From contig CAKUBJ010000013.1 of assembly GCA_934636905.1 (NCBI GenBank), positions 1-43,532 on the forward strand: 43,532 nt of DNA, in the 5' to 3' direction. Within the stretch, counting starts at the first letter, position 1. Each line of letters starts with the position of its first letter. Below are positions 18,321 to 26,629 of the stretch, in pieces. The position numbers and the translations under genes are program-made. The notes beneath the pieces are model-generated. The model made no database searches and was not told the origin of the DNA. It worked only from the letters and a program-made list of their open reading frames with translations. The stretch comes from an uncultured Dysosmobacter sp. GTDB lineage: Bacteria > Bacillota > Clostridia > Oscillospirales > Oscillospiraceae.

Positions 18321-19730
18321 TCAGAAGTTGGAATAGATAAAGTTCACCACGCCGGTGAAGGACAGAATGGACCACGCCGCCAGCACCAGCACCCACAATC
18401 CGCTGCGCCAGTCGGGGCGGAAAGCGTCCATCTGCCGGATGACGTTCCGGGGCCACAGTGCCGCCGTCAGGCTGATGCCCAGCACCGCCGCCAGCCGGAG
18501 ATACACGGTGACCGGCTCGATTCCCGGGAAGAGAATCAGCAGGGCGCTGAGTTCCCGGGCAAACAGCCCCTTCACCAGCCACAGGGGGATGCCGCCGATG
18601 CCGCCGGTGACGGCGGTTTTCAGCAGCGAAAAAGCGGAAGCGGCATCCGGCGCCCGGAAGAACACCCATGCGATATTGACAAACAGGAAGGTCATCGCCC
18701 AGCGCAGCCATTTGGGGAGAGCGTCCCGCCTGCTGCCCCACAGCCGTTCCGTCACCTGCGCCAGCCCGTGAAGCAGCCCCCAGAGGATAAACGTCCAGCC
18801 GGCGCCGTGCCAGATGCCGCTGACGAGGTACACCAGCAGAATGTTGAGATACGTCCGCCCCCTGCCTTTCCGGCTGCCTCCCAGGGGGAAATAGACGTTT
18901 TCCCGGAGGAAGGCCGTCAGGGTCATGTGCCAGCGCTTCCAGAACTCCGTCACCGACAGGCTGCGGTAGGGGGAATCGAAATTCACCGGCAGCCGCAGCC
19001 CCAGCAGCCGGGCGCAGCCGGCGGCAATGTCGCAGTAGCCGGAAAAGTCAAAATACAGCTGAAGGGTGTAGCCCAGAATCACGCACCAGGCGGACACCGC
19101 GTTCAACTCTGCCGGATTTCCCCAGCCGTTATTCACAAGAACCCCCAGATTGTCTGCCAGCAGCACCTTCTTGGCAAGTCCCAGCCCCAGCGCGTACAGC
19201 CCCGCCGCCGTGTCCCGGGGCTGGGGGGACGCCTCCCGCAGCTGCGGGAAGAAATCCTGCGGCTTCAGAATGGGGCCGGAGGACACCGTAGGGAAGAAGA
19301 AGCTGTAAGTCAGATACGCCGCCGGCGCAGGGGTTTCCGCAAAGGCGCCGGTGTACACCTCCCGGAGGTACCAGATTTGCTGGAAGGTGAAAAAGCTGAT
19401 GCCCAGCGGCACAAAGGGCGGATGCACCGCGCCGCCGGTGAGGAAGCCGGTGTACTTGAACACCCCCAGCACGGCGATATGATAGCAGACGGCGGCAAGA
19501 AAGACGCTTTTCCGGCGGGTCTGCCGCAGTTTCTCTGCTGCCGTCAGGCTGACACAGGCGGACACCGCCAGCAGTGCGCAGCCCCACCGGGCAGCGGTTG
19601 TAAACTCCCAGAGATAGAACACCAGACCGGCAGCCAGCAGCGCCCACGTCCGCCATGGCTGTCTCAGCTGTCGGCAGACGCAGACGGTGATGCACAAAAA
19701 CGCCAGAAAGGCCAGCGACTGTACGTTCAT
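18321..19730 (-). CDS. MBOAT-family membrane O-acyltransferase (AlgI/DltB-like)
   Basis: The 469-residue polytopic protein carries typical MBOAT blocks: PLGISFFTFQQIWYLREVY, LYFDFSGYCDIAAGCARLLG, WKRWHMTLTAFLRENVYFPL and VSGIWHGAGWTFILWGLLHG. The last contains the catalytic histidine of the family. These enzymes move acyl groups across the membrane onto polysaccharides or teichoic acids. The acceptor here is unknown. Its ATG overlaps the stop of the XRE regulator by four bases (ATGA), and the SGNH partner follows, so the three genes look like one unit. Confidence 0.92.
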   Translation of the reverse strand: MNVQSLAFLAFLCITVCVCRQLRQPWRTWALLAAGLVFYLWEFTTAARWGCALLAVSACVSLTAAEKLRQTRRKSVFLAAVCYHIAVLGVFKYTGFLTGGAVHPPFVPLGISFFTFQQIWYLREVYTGAFAETPAPAAYLTYSFFFPTVSSGPILKPQDFFPQLREASPQPRDTAAGLYALGLGLAKKVLLADNLGVLVNNGWGNPAELNAVSAWCVILGYTLQLYFDFSGYCDIAAGCARLLGLRLPVNFDSPYRSLSVTEFWKRWHMTLTAFLRENVYFPLGGSRKGRGRTYLNILLVYLVSGIWHGAGWTFILWGLLHGLAQVTERLWGSRRDALPKWLRWAMTFLFVNIAWVFFRAPDAASAFSLLKTAVTGGIGGIPLWLVKGLFARELSALLILFPGIEPVTVYLRLAAVLGISLTAALWPRNVIRQMDAFRPDWRSGLWVLVLAAWSILSFTGVVNFIYSNF

Positions 19731-20416
19731 CCGTTCCGTTCCGTCCGGTTCAGGCGGTTCAGCTGGCCGTCCGCCGCGCTGAGCACCTGCACAAAGCCCT
19801 GACTCCGTCCGGGATAGGCGGCGTTTACCGCCTCATGGGACAAATCGGGGAACGCTGTCTTTTCCCGCGCCAGTGCCCGGATGGCCCGGGCATACGCCGC
19901 CTGAGACAGGGATGCCCCGGCAGAGGCGGTGCCGGCGGCGCAGTCCTCCTCCGGCAGGGCAAAGAAATCCGGATTTCCTCCGGCAGCCCGGTGAAGCTGG
20001 CGATACAGCAGGTAAATCTGGCACCCCAGACTGTCCGCCGCCGCATTGATGGCGTCTTTATCCCCCAGCTTGCCCAGCAGCCCGAACAGCACGCCGCAGG
20101 CGCCGGTCAGCAGCTTGCTCCGCAGGGTGGCCAGCACGCTGCCCTGAAGCACGTTGCCCGGCTCCGCCATATCCAGAATCTCCTCCGGCGTCAGCATACT
20201 GCCGTCCCGCGCCAGCGTGCGCCCCAGAATATAATCGGCGGAAACGTGATAGTAATCGCAGGCTTTCACCACAAAGGCCAGCCCCGGCTCCCGGATCCCG
20301 TTTTCATAATGGCTCAGAAGCGCCTGAGAAACCCCCAGATCCGCAGCGGCCATCCGCTGGGAAACCCCCCGCTCCTTCCGCAGCAGGGAAAGGGTTCTGG
20401 AAAATTCTGTTGACAT
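19727..20416 (-). CDS. XRE-family helix-turn-helix regulator with unknown C-terminal domain
   Basis: The 229-residue protein has a Cro/C1-type HTH at residues 5-65 (TLSLLRKERGVSQRMAAADL, GVSQALLSHYENGIREPGL, then DYYHVSADYILGRT). The remaining 160 residues are helical and not recognised. The ATG at 20416 follows GGAGGGAGCC. The stop overlaps the MBOAT start, so it probably regulates the acylation operon and itself; a palindromic site overlaps its own -10 box. Confidence 0.82.
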   Translation of the reverse strand: MSTEFSRTLSLLRKERGVSQRMAAADLGVSQALLSHYENGIREPGLAFVVKACDYYHVSADYILGRTLARDGSMLTPEEILDMAEPGNVLQGSVLATLRSKLLTGACGVLFGLLGKLGDKDAINAAADSLGCQIYLLYRQLHRAAGGNPDFFALPEEDCAAGTASAGASLSQAAYARAIRALAREKTAFPDLSHEAVNAAYPGRSQGFVQVLSAADGQLNRLNRTERNG

Positions 20417-20464
20417 GGCTCCCTCCGTGAAACAGCCGGAGCAGCGCCCCGGCCGGACTTGTTC

Positions 20465-20505
20465 AATACACAGTGTATTATAGTTTACCAGATGTGATAC
20501 AATAA
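20465..20505 (-). promoter_or_regulatory. Promoter and palindromic operator candidate of the XRE-MBOAT-SGNH operon
   Basis: The -10 box TATAAT (20482-20477) is perfect. The best -35 (TTATTG, 20505-20500, 17-base spacer) is weak. A perfect palindrome AATACAC-A-GTGTATT covers 20465-20479 and overlaps the -10 box and start site. This is the expected geometry for autorepression by the XRE protein. Confidence 0.6.
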
Positions 20506-20548
20506 GTAAAGAATTTTTCAGGCAAAAAGTCGGAAACACGTGGAAAAC

Positions 20549-20573
20549 GCCGCAGGGGCGGCGCCCCTGCGGC
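20549..20573 (-). terminator. Terminator after the HAD hydrolase gene
   Basis: GCCGCAGGGGC (20549-20559) and GCCCCTGCGGC (20563-20573) form an 11-bp GC-only stem. On the minus strand it is followed by GTTTTCC. It lies 18 bases past the stop at 20591. Confidence 0.75.
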
Positions 20574-20590
20574 AGTTCGCTTCTATAGAT

Positions 20591-21472
20591 TCAGAACAGC
20601 CCCACCTGATCCGGCAGTTCGCTTCTGCCGATGCTGCGGAGCTGGCGGGTATTGGCCTCCAGCAGCCGGTCGGTGATGGTCATTTTCCGCAGGATGTCCC
20701 GGACGGTGCGATCCAGTTCCGTGTCTGCCCGGTAGTCTGCCGGGAAGATGAAGTCCACCCGCCCGTCTGCCAGCAGCTTCTCCACCCCCTGCCGGTTGCC
20801 GCTCTGATAAACGGCAATGGCCTGCCCGCCGTAGGCCCGCATCATCTTCATACAGGGCACGTCGGAAAGCCCATCACCGATGTAGATCATGTTGGTAAAG
20901 GGAACCCGCTTGGAATCGTCCGGCATGGAGTCGTTCAGTTCCTTATCCCGGGAGACATCCAGAATGCCCTTGTTGATGCGGTAGACAAACTGGGTCTTGT
21001 TGGTGAAGTTGACATCCAGCTTGGGCCAGCAGGCGTCCCCGTGTTCGTTGTAGTAAAATTCGCAGGCATAGATCTCCCGGAACTCCTGGGCGATGCCGCT
21101 GCCCTCGATAATCTCCCGGAGGCCGGAGGAGATGACATAGTGCTCCACCTGCACCCCCAGACTCTCCCCGAAGGCGTTGATCCGGGCAAACCAATCCTTC
21201 ACGCCGGGAAACAGCTGAATGGAGCCGCCGCAGCGGTTCAGGAAGGCCCGATCCAGCTTGATGCCCTGAGCGGCGCACTCCTGAATCATGGTGTACATAT
21301 AGGCAAGCAATCCGTCCATCCGGTTCTGCCAGCCGAAGGCGTTGGCTTTTCCCCAGAACTCCGCCGGGGTGTATCCCAGAGAGGGGATAAAGGCGTAATC
21401 CTCCATATCCGTGGTGCAGAGGGTCTTGTCAAAGTCATACAGAAAGGCGATGATAGGTGCCTGCTTATCCAT
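20591..21472 (-). CDS. HAD-superfamily hydrolase
   Basis: The 293-residue protein has HAD motif I FLYDFDKTLCTTDMEDY (nucleophile Asp13, general acid Asp15), motif II VISSGLREII, and motif III/IV YIGDGLSDVPCMKMM. This layout resembles phosphoserine-phosphatase-like HAD phosphatases, but the substrate is not evident. The ATG at 21472 (MDKQAPII) follows GGAGGAAGCC; a longer frame begins 11 codons earlier inside the upstream terminator. It is separated from divIVA by a terminator, so it may have its own weak promoter or rely on read-through. Confidence 0.82.
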   Translation of the reverse strand: MDKQAPIIAFLYDFDKTLCTTDMEDYAFIPSLGYTPAEFWGKANAFGWQNRMDGLLAYMYTMIQECAAQGIKLDRAFLNRCGGSIQLFPGVKDWFARINAFGESLGVQVEHYVISSGLREIIEGSGIAQEFREIYACEFYYNEHGDACWPKLDVNFTNKTQFVYRINKGILDVSRDKELNDSMPDDSKRVPFTNMIYIGDGLSDVPCMKMMRAYGGQAIAVYQSGNRQGVEKLLADGRVDFIFPADYRADTELDRTVRDILRKMTITDRLLEANTRQLRSIGRSELPDQVGLF

Positions 21473-21493
21473 GGCTTCCTCCAGAATCAGCAA

Positions 21494-21516
21494 AAAGCGG
21501 CCCAATGGGCCGCTTT
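21494..21516 (-). terminator. Terminator after divIVA
   Basis: AAAGCGGCCC (21494-21503) pairs with GGGCCGCTTT (21507-21516) around a three-base loop. On the minus strand the stem is followed by TTGCTG after the T-rich arm. It lies directly after the divIVA stop at 21520. Confidence 0.8.
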
Positions 21517-21519
21517 CTG

Positions 21520-22221
21520 TCAGTTGTTGTAATTGCGGCCGAATTTCAGTTCGTCCAGATTCATCTGCCGGGTGGCGGAGAGATCCGGGAAGTCCGCAAA
21601 GGGATCTCCGTCCTCATCCTCCGGTTCCGGCCGGGACGGCACCTCCGCCGCCTGTTCTTCCGGCTGCTCCGGTGTCTCATCGGGTTCCGTTTTGCCGAAA
21701 GCCGCCAGCACATGATCTTCAATCTCCTGCACGGGGGAATCCTCCTCCGCCTCTTCCCGGGGCGTTTCCACGGGACGCTGGGGCAGTTCCTCCAGCAGCT
21801 GGATCTCCTTGTCGCACACGGCGCGGATGGCGGCGGAGAACTTCTCCAGTTCCGCCTGACTCTGGCGCAGGCGCTCTTCGTTGGCGGCGGTTTCGTTTTT
21901 CAGGCGGGTGATCTTCATCTTGGCGTCAATCTCCGCCTGAGTCATCATCTGATCCCGCTTCTGCTCGGCTTCCTTCACGATGCTGTCCGCCATCCGCTGG
22001 GCAGTCAGCAGGGTGGCCCGCATGGAATCCTCCGTGGCGCGGTACTCCTCCACCTTTTCCACCAGAACCTTCAGCTTGGCCTTCAGCGCCGCATTCTCTT
22101 TATACAGTGCCGTGTAATCATCCGTCAGTTCATCCAGAAATTCGTCCACCATGGCCATGTTGTAGCCGCCGAAGGACGCCTTGGAAAAGGAATGAGTGGA
22201 AACCTCCTGAGGTGTCAGCAT
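21520..22221 (-). CDS. divIVA: DivIVA-family cell-pole/division protein
   Basis: The 233-residue protein starts MLTPQEVSTHSFSKASFGGY, the conserved N-terminal membrane-binding part of DivIVA, then forms long coiled coils (about 25-145: DEFLDELTDDYTALYKENAA). The C-terminal third is acidic and proline-rich, probably disordered. DivIVA marks curved membrane at septa and poles. The ATG at 22221 is nine bases past GGGAGG; an in-frame TTG two codons earlier is too close to that site. It follows sepF by 18 bases. Confidence 0.93.
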   Translation of the reverse strand: MLTPQEVSTHSFSKASFGGYNMAMVDEFLDELTDDYTALYKENAALKAKLKVLVEKVEEYRATEDSMRATLLTAQRMADSIVKEAEQKRDQMMTQAEIDAKMKITRLKNETAANEERLRQSQAELEKFSAAIRAVCDKEIQLLEELPQRPVETPREEAEEDSPVQEIEDHVLAAFGKTEPDETPEQPEEQAAEVPSRPEPEDEDGDPFADFPDLSATRQMNLDELKFGRNYNN

Positions 22222-22239
22222 ATCCAATATCCTCCCTGC

Positions 22240-22671
22240 TTAGAAATACAAGCCGTTGCTTTCCAGTTCGTCAATCAGGTCGCCCTCCAGTTCCACATGG
22301 TAAGGCGTGATGATGTAGGTGTTGGCGGCAACCTTCTTGATTTTGCCCTCTCCGGCATAGGCCACGCCGGACAGAAAGTCCACCAGACGCCGCGCCACAT
22401 CCTTGTTGGTGGATTCCAGATTCAGCACCACCGTCCGCTTGTCCTTCAGATGGTCGGCGATTTCCGAGGCGTTTTCAAAGCGGTCGGGCTTCACCAGCAC
22501 CACCTTCAGCTGGGTGGTGGCGTGGATATTCACCACCTTGTTCCGGCGGTCCTCCGTCCGGCTGCGGCGGTCGTCAAAGGAGCGCTCCCGAGGCTCTTCA
22601 AAATCCTCATATTCCTCATCCTCATCGTCGTAAGGATGGGTCAGCTTTTTCAGTTCATCCAAAATGCCCAT
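22240..22671 (-). CDS. sepF: SepF, FtsZ-associated cell-division protein
   Basis: The 143-residue protein has a short N-terminal amphipathic stretch (MGILDELKKLTHPYDD) that would bind the membrane, an acidic/arginine-rich linker, and a C-terminal SepF domain (about 55-140: FENASEIADHLKDKRTVVLN, then RLVDFLSGVAYA). SepF bundles and anchors FtsZ. Gene order yggS-sepF-divIVA matches the Gram-positive ylmE-sepF-divIVA region, without ylmG and ylmH. Start follows AGGAGGTTCTGAC. Confidence 0.95.
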   Translation of the reverse strand: MGILDELKKLTHPYDDEDEEYEDFEEPRERSFDDRRSRTEDRRNKVVNIHATTQLKVVLVKPDRFENASEIADHLKDKRTVVLNLESTNKDVARRLVDFLSGVAYAGEGKIKKVAANTYIITPYHVELEGDLIDELESNGLYF

Positions 22672-22689
22672 GTCAGAACCTCCTGCAAA

Positions 22690-23385
22690 TCAAGTGGGAT
22701 AATGCCGGGCACCGAAAATTGCGGTGCCCACGCGAACCATGGTGGCGCCGTTCCGAATCGCATCCTCGAAATCGCCGCTCATGCCCATGGAAAGACATCC
22801 TAATTCATTATGAAACAATTTCCCGTTTATGTCAACATAAAGTGCCCGGACTTGCTGAAAATAGCCGATATTTTCCTCCCGGCTGCAATCCGCCGGGGGA
22901 ATGGTCATCAGTCCCCGCACCCGGACGTGCCCCATGGCAAGGGCCGCTTCGGCGGCGGACTCCACCTCCAACGGGGCAAAGCCGCTTTTGGCCTCCTCAC
23001 CGCCGATGTTCACCTCCAGCAGGATATCCTGCACGATGCCCTGCTTCTCCGCTTCCTTTTCAATGGCCTCCAGCAGAGGCAGGGAACCTACCGACTGAAT
23101 CAGGGCGGCTTTCCCAACCACCTGCCGAACCTTATTCCGCTGCAAATGGCCGATAAAGTGGAGGGGTACGCCGTCGTAGGCATGCTGCGCCAGCTTTTCC
23201 GTCATCTCCTGGACCCGGTTCTCCCCCAGCACGTCAATGCCGGCGGCCACGGCCTCCCGGCAGGCAGCAGCGTCATTCATTTTGCTGGCCCCCACCAGCG
23301 TGACCTCCCCGGGATCCCGGCCGCACGCCTGACAGGCGGCGGCAATCCGTCTGCGAATCTCCGCAATATTGCTCTGAATCGACAT
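22690..23385 (-). CDS. YggS/PLPBP-family PLP homeostasis protein
   Basis: The 231-residue single-domain alanine-racemase-fold protein binds PLP and is thought to buffer B6. The PLP lysine lies in VGASKMNDAAACREA near residue 35. Other family signatures are GENRVQEMTEK, HFIGHLQRNK and LSMGMSGDFEDAIRNGATMV near the C-terminus. It corresponds to ylmE upstream of sepF. The ATG follows GAGAGGGTTACG. Confidence 0.93.
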   Translation of the reverse strand: MSIQSNIAEIRRRIAAACQACGRDPGEVTLVGASKMNDAAACREAVAAGIDVLGENRVQEMTEKLAQHAYDGVPLHFIGHLQRNKVRQVVGKAALIQSVGSLPLLEAIEKEAEKQGIVQDILLEVNIGGEEAKSGFAPLEVESAAEAALAMGHVRVRGLMTIPPADCSREENIGYFQQVRALYVDINGKLFHNELGCLSMGMSGDFEDAIRNGATMVRVGTAIFGARHYPT

Positions 23386-23402
23386 CGTAACCCTCTCTTT
23401 CT

Positions 23403-24689
23403 CTATGAAACCGCTTTTCCGTCATACAAATCCCTGGCCGCCGCGATAATGGTGTCCCCGGCCCGCAGCTTTGCCTTCTCTGCGGTGCCCGTGGCCTTCA
23501 CCACTGCGTAATCCCCGCCGGTATACAGAATTTCCACCGGTTTGAACTGCGCCTTGGCGCCGGAGACACAGTAGACGCCGGTGACGCTGACCTCCCGGGT
23601 GACTTCCTCTCCCGTCTCCGCATCTTCCTCCGTCACCGTCTGGGTGGTGATGCGGAGGGCGGAGCGGGGCACCCGGATGCCCTCCGTGACATCCAGAATA
23701 ATCTCCGCACTCTGGCGGCGCAGCAGCGTCAGTTCCTGTAAATAGGCGTCCCCCCGGAACACCACCGTGCAGCGCCCGTTTTCCTCTTCGCTGACGGACA
23801 CCAGCGTCACCTCCAGATCCCGATCCACGTTTTTGGTAAAACGCAGATGCAGGCTCTCCCCGGTGCCCAGGCGGCTGGCCCGTTCCCGCAGGGCTTCCGC
23901 CTCTCCGGCGGACACGTCCCCCGCATAATACCAGTTGTCCCCCAGAACCAGCTTGCCGGCGGCGGAGGACACGTCCTCCGGGGTCAGCTTGTCCAGCGTG
24001 CCGGGGGTCAGGGAGGACAGCATCTCCGGCGTCAGAACCGTTTCGTATCCGTCCACCACGGCGGAAAACAGCCCGGAGCGGGGAGAGCGGATGCTTTTCA
24101 CGGAGCCGGCTGCCTGTGCCCTCAGGGCTTTCAGCTGATCCCGCAGTTCCTGAAGCTGGCCGCTGAGATCCTCGGTGCCGGAATAGGCAAAGTCCCGCTT
24201 CAGCACCAGCGACCGCAGTTCCTGCCCATGGCTCTCCGCCGTGTCCATCCGTCCGGCCGCGGCGGCGGTGCGGTATTCCAGCAGTGCCTGAGAAATCTGG
24301 CTGTCCAGCTTCAGCGTTGCCTCTGCCCCCAGCATGGACTCCTGTGCAAATTCCAGCTGGTCAATGCGGCTTTTCAGGGTTTCCATCTCGCTCTGGCGAT
24401 CCAGAGAAGCCTGATCCGCATAGACAACGGCCACGGTGCCGCCGGTGCTGACCCGCTCCCCCTCGCTGCGGCGCAGCTGCACCAAACCGCCGGAGTCGCC
24501 GGGCAGCACCTGCTCCTGCCGCACCACCCAGCCGCTGATCTCCACGGTGTCCTCCACCTGATAGGTGTAGGCCGGGGTAGTCAGCATGGGGTCGCTGGCA
24601 TAGCGGTAAATCTGAACGCCGAAGTAGGCAATCACCGCCACCAGCGCCGCCGTGCGTAATATTTTTCCGATAAGAGAACCGATTTTCAT
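23403..24689 (-). CDS. HlyD-like membrane-fusion protein
   Basis: The 428-residue protein has an N-terminal membrane helix (about 8-28), a short barrel-sandwich segment ([20 protein letters not shown]), a long coiled coil (about 100-190) and a second half-barrel ([20 protein letters not shown]). This is the layout of HlyD-type adaptor proteins. No ABC transporter or outer-membrane partner is nearby. In Clostridia similar genes sit in the sepF/divIVA neighbourhood, so a role in division or envelope assembly is possible but not shown. Confidence 0.75.
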   Translation of the reverse strand: MKIGSLIGKILRTAALVAVIAYFGVQIYRYASDPMLTTPAYTYQVEDTVEISGWVVRQEQVLPGDSGGLVQLRRSEGERVSTGGTVAVVYADQASLDRQSEMETLKSRIDQLEFAQESMLGAEATLKLDSQISQALLEYRTAAAAGRMDTAESHGQELRSLVLKRDFAYSGTEDLSGQLQELRDQLKALRAQAAGSVKSIRSPRSGLFSAVVDGYETVLTPEMLSSLTPGTLDKLTPEDVSSAAGKLVLGDNWYYAGDVSAGEAEALRERASRLGTGESLHLRFTKNVDRDLEVTLVSVSEEENGRCTVVFRGDAYLQELTLLRRQSAEIILDVTEGIRVPRSALRITTQTVTEEDAETGEEVTREVSVTGVYCVSGAKAQFKPVEILYTGGDYAVVKATGTAEKAKLRAGDTIIAAARDLYDGKAVS

Positions 24690-24704
24690 AGAGCCTCGTA
24701 TGGG

Positions 24705-24947
24705 TTACAGGGTGCTTTCCTCCTCTGCGTCCCGCAGATCCGCCGGGCGGACGGGGGTGATGGTGGAGATGGCGTGTTTGTAGATGACCTGCTGACGGCC
24801 GTCACTGTCCAGCACCACCACAAAGGGGTCGTAGCCCGTGATGACGCCCCGCATCTGGAAGCCGTTCATCAGGAACACGGTGACCGGCAGGCGATCCTGT
24901 CGGATGCGCAGGAGGAAAAGGTCCTGTAGATTGATTTTTTTCTGCAT
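24705..24947 (-). CDS. hfq: RNA chaperone Hfq
   Basis: The 80-residue protein carries both Sm motifs: [20 protein letters not shown] with [20 protein letters not shown] (Sm1), and [11 protein letters not shown] (Sm2), which matches the usual YKHAIST signature. Hfq forms a hexameric ring that binds small RNAs and mRNAs. The ATG at 24947 follows AAGGAGCGGATACAT. It lies 47 bases after miaA on the same strand, the classical miaA-hfq order. The tail after the Sm fold is short and acidic, as in many Gram-positive Hfq proteins. Confidence 0.96.
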   Translation of the reverse strand: MQKKINLQDLFLLRIRQDRLPVTVFLMNGFQMRGVITGYDPFVVVLDSDGRQQVIYKHAISTITPVRPADLRDAEEESTL

Positions 24948-24994
24948 ATGTATCCGCTCCTTCTTTATTTTGGAGCGGTTGCCCGCCCCTGTGC

Positions 24995-25939
24995 CTATCC
25001 TAAGCCAGAAGCGGTCAGAATTTCCGTCGAAATCTGTAGGGCGCGGGCAAAATCCCTGTCTTTTTCCCAGAAGATCCAGTGAATGGCCGGATTTCGCCGC
25101 AGCCACGTCAGCTGGCGCTTGGCGTACTGCCGGGAGCGGAGTTTCACCAGTGCAATGGCCTCATCCTCCGTCACCGTGCCGTCCAGCACCCCCAGAAACT
25201 CCTTGTAGCCGATGGCCTGCATGGCGGTGGCGTTCCGAGGCAGTCCCATGTCCAGCAGGGCGCGGACTTCCTCTAAAAGTCCCTCCTGCACCATTTTGTC
25301 CACCCGGCGGTCGATAAGAGTTTTCATATCCCCCCGGTCGGCAAACTGCAGTCCAATCCATACGGCGTCATACCGGGGCGGCAGCTGCCGGGTGGCCTCA
25401 TTGTGGGCGGAGATGGTGGTTCCCGTCTCCCGGTAGACCTCCAGCGCCCGGAGGATCCGCTTGGTATCGGCGGGATGCAGCCGCGCCGCGCTTTCGGGGT
25501 CTACCTGCCGCAGTTCGTCCAGCAGCGGGGCAATGCCCTCCTCCCGGAACTGCGCTTCCAGCTCCTGCCGGATTTCCCCGCCGGCGGCACCGGCAGCGAA
25601 GCCGTGTCCCCGGACAAGGGCGTCCATCCACAGCCCCGTGCCCCCCACAACAATGGGCAGCTTTCCCCGGGCAAGGATGTCGTCCGCAACGGGGATGGCC
25701 CGGGACGCGTACTCTGCGGCGCTCCACTGCTCCGTGGGATCCGCCACGGCAATCATGTGGTGGGGGATCCCCTGCATCTCCTCCGGCGTGGGGGCGGCGG
25801 TGCCCACCGTCATGCCCCGGTAAATCTGCATGGAATCCGCAGACACCACTTCGCCGTTGTATTTCTGCGCCAGCAGAACGCCCAGCGTGGTTTTTCCGCA
25901 GGCGGTGGGGCCTGCGACACAGACAATCTTCGGCGCCAT
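24995..25939 (-). CDS. miaA: tRNA dimethylallyltransferase MiaA
   Basis: The 314-residue enzyme adds an isopentenyl group to A37 of tRNAs that read UNN codons; MiaB then methylthiolates it. The P-loop is [11 protein letters not shown] (the family more often has Ser for the Cys). Other signatures are [29 protein letters not shown] and [14 protein letters not shown]. The ATG at 25939 follows AAAGGAGGGCGCGG; a GTG six codons earlier is unlikely because it overlaps that ribosome site. It is 21 bases after the preceding reductase gene. Confidence 0.96.
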   Translation of the reverse strand: MAPKIVCVAGPTACGKTTLGVLLAQKYNGEVVSADSMQIYRGMTVGTAAPTPEEMQGIPHHMIAVADPTEQWSAAEYASRAIPVADDILARGKLPIVVGGTGLWMDALVRGHGFAAGAAGGEIRQELEAQFREEGIAPLLDELRQVDPESAARLHPADTKRILRALEVYRETGTTISAHNEATRQLPPRYDAVWIGLQFADRGDMKTLIDRRVDKMVQEGLLEEVRALLDMGLPRNATAMQAIGYKEFLGVLDGTVTEDEAIALVKLRSRQYAKRQLTWLRRNPAIHWIFWEKDRDFARALQISTEILTASGLG

Positions 25940-25960
25940 CCGCGCCCTCCTTTCCACGGG

Positions 25961-26554
25961 TTACAGGGTTTCCGCCAGTGCGGCTGCCAGACGGCAGGCC
26001 GCCGTCAGGGTTTCCTCCGCCGATTCCGGCCGGGCATCCAGCCCGCCGGCAAACACATAGTCAAACTGCGGGATGCCGAACATGTCGGACAGCTGCCGCC
26101 AGTGAAGCACCCCTGCGCTGTCCTCCCGCTCCACGTCGCCGCCGCTGGTGAGATACACCAGATGCTTCGCCACGCAGTCCCCGTGGCAGCCGGCTTCGTC
26201 ATAGTGGTAGGTCAGGCCGTTGGCGGAAATGTACTCAATATACGTCCGCAGCGCCGCAGGGTAGCTGAGGTCCCAGAAGGGCGCTGCCACCGCAACGGCG
26301 TCCGCCTCCCGGAACTGCCGGGCCAAGGCATATACCGGCGCGTCAAAATCCTTTTCCGCCGCCAGCGCGTCCCGCCGGTTCAGCATCTCCACGTCAAAGG
26401 GCTTCAGTGCCAGCAGCGTCTCCGGCGTGACCTCCTGAATCTCACTGCCGGGGTGCGCCGCCTGAAAGGCGGTAAGGAAGGCCTCCGCCAGCGCACGGGT
26501 GCGGGAGGCTCCGCCCCGCCGGCTGATACAGCAGTTTACAAACAGCAGCTTCAT
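25961..26554 (-). CDS. Flavodoxin-fold NAD(P)H oxidoreductase (AzoR/quinone-reductase-like)
   Basis: The 197-residue protein starts MKLLFVNCCISRRGGASRTR, the first strand and phosphate-binding loop of a flavodoxin fold. The segment AVAVAAPFWDLSYPAALRTY matches the FMN-binding second loop of AzoR-type quinone reductases. It likely uses FMN and NAD(P)H to reduce quinones or azo compounds. The substrate is not evident. It lies between mutL and miaA in the same orientation. Confidence 0.8.
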   Translation of the reverse strand: MKLLFVNCCISRRGGASRTRALAEAFLTAFQAAHPGSEIQEVTPETLLALKPFDVEMLNRRDALAAEKDFDAPVYALARQFREADAVAVAAPFWDLSYPAALRTYIEYISANGLTYHYDEAGCHGDCVAKHLVYLTSGGDVEREDSAGVLHWRQLSDMFGIPQFDYVFAGGLDARPESAEETLTAACRLAAALAETL

Positions 26555-26629
26555 TGCAACTCCTTCTTTCCCGAAAACCGGGATGCGCCCTGAGGCGCGG
26601 CATATTGTTCTGACTGTCGGGGCAGGCGT

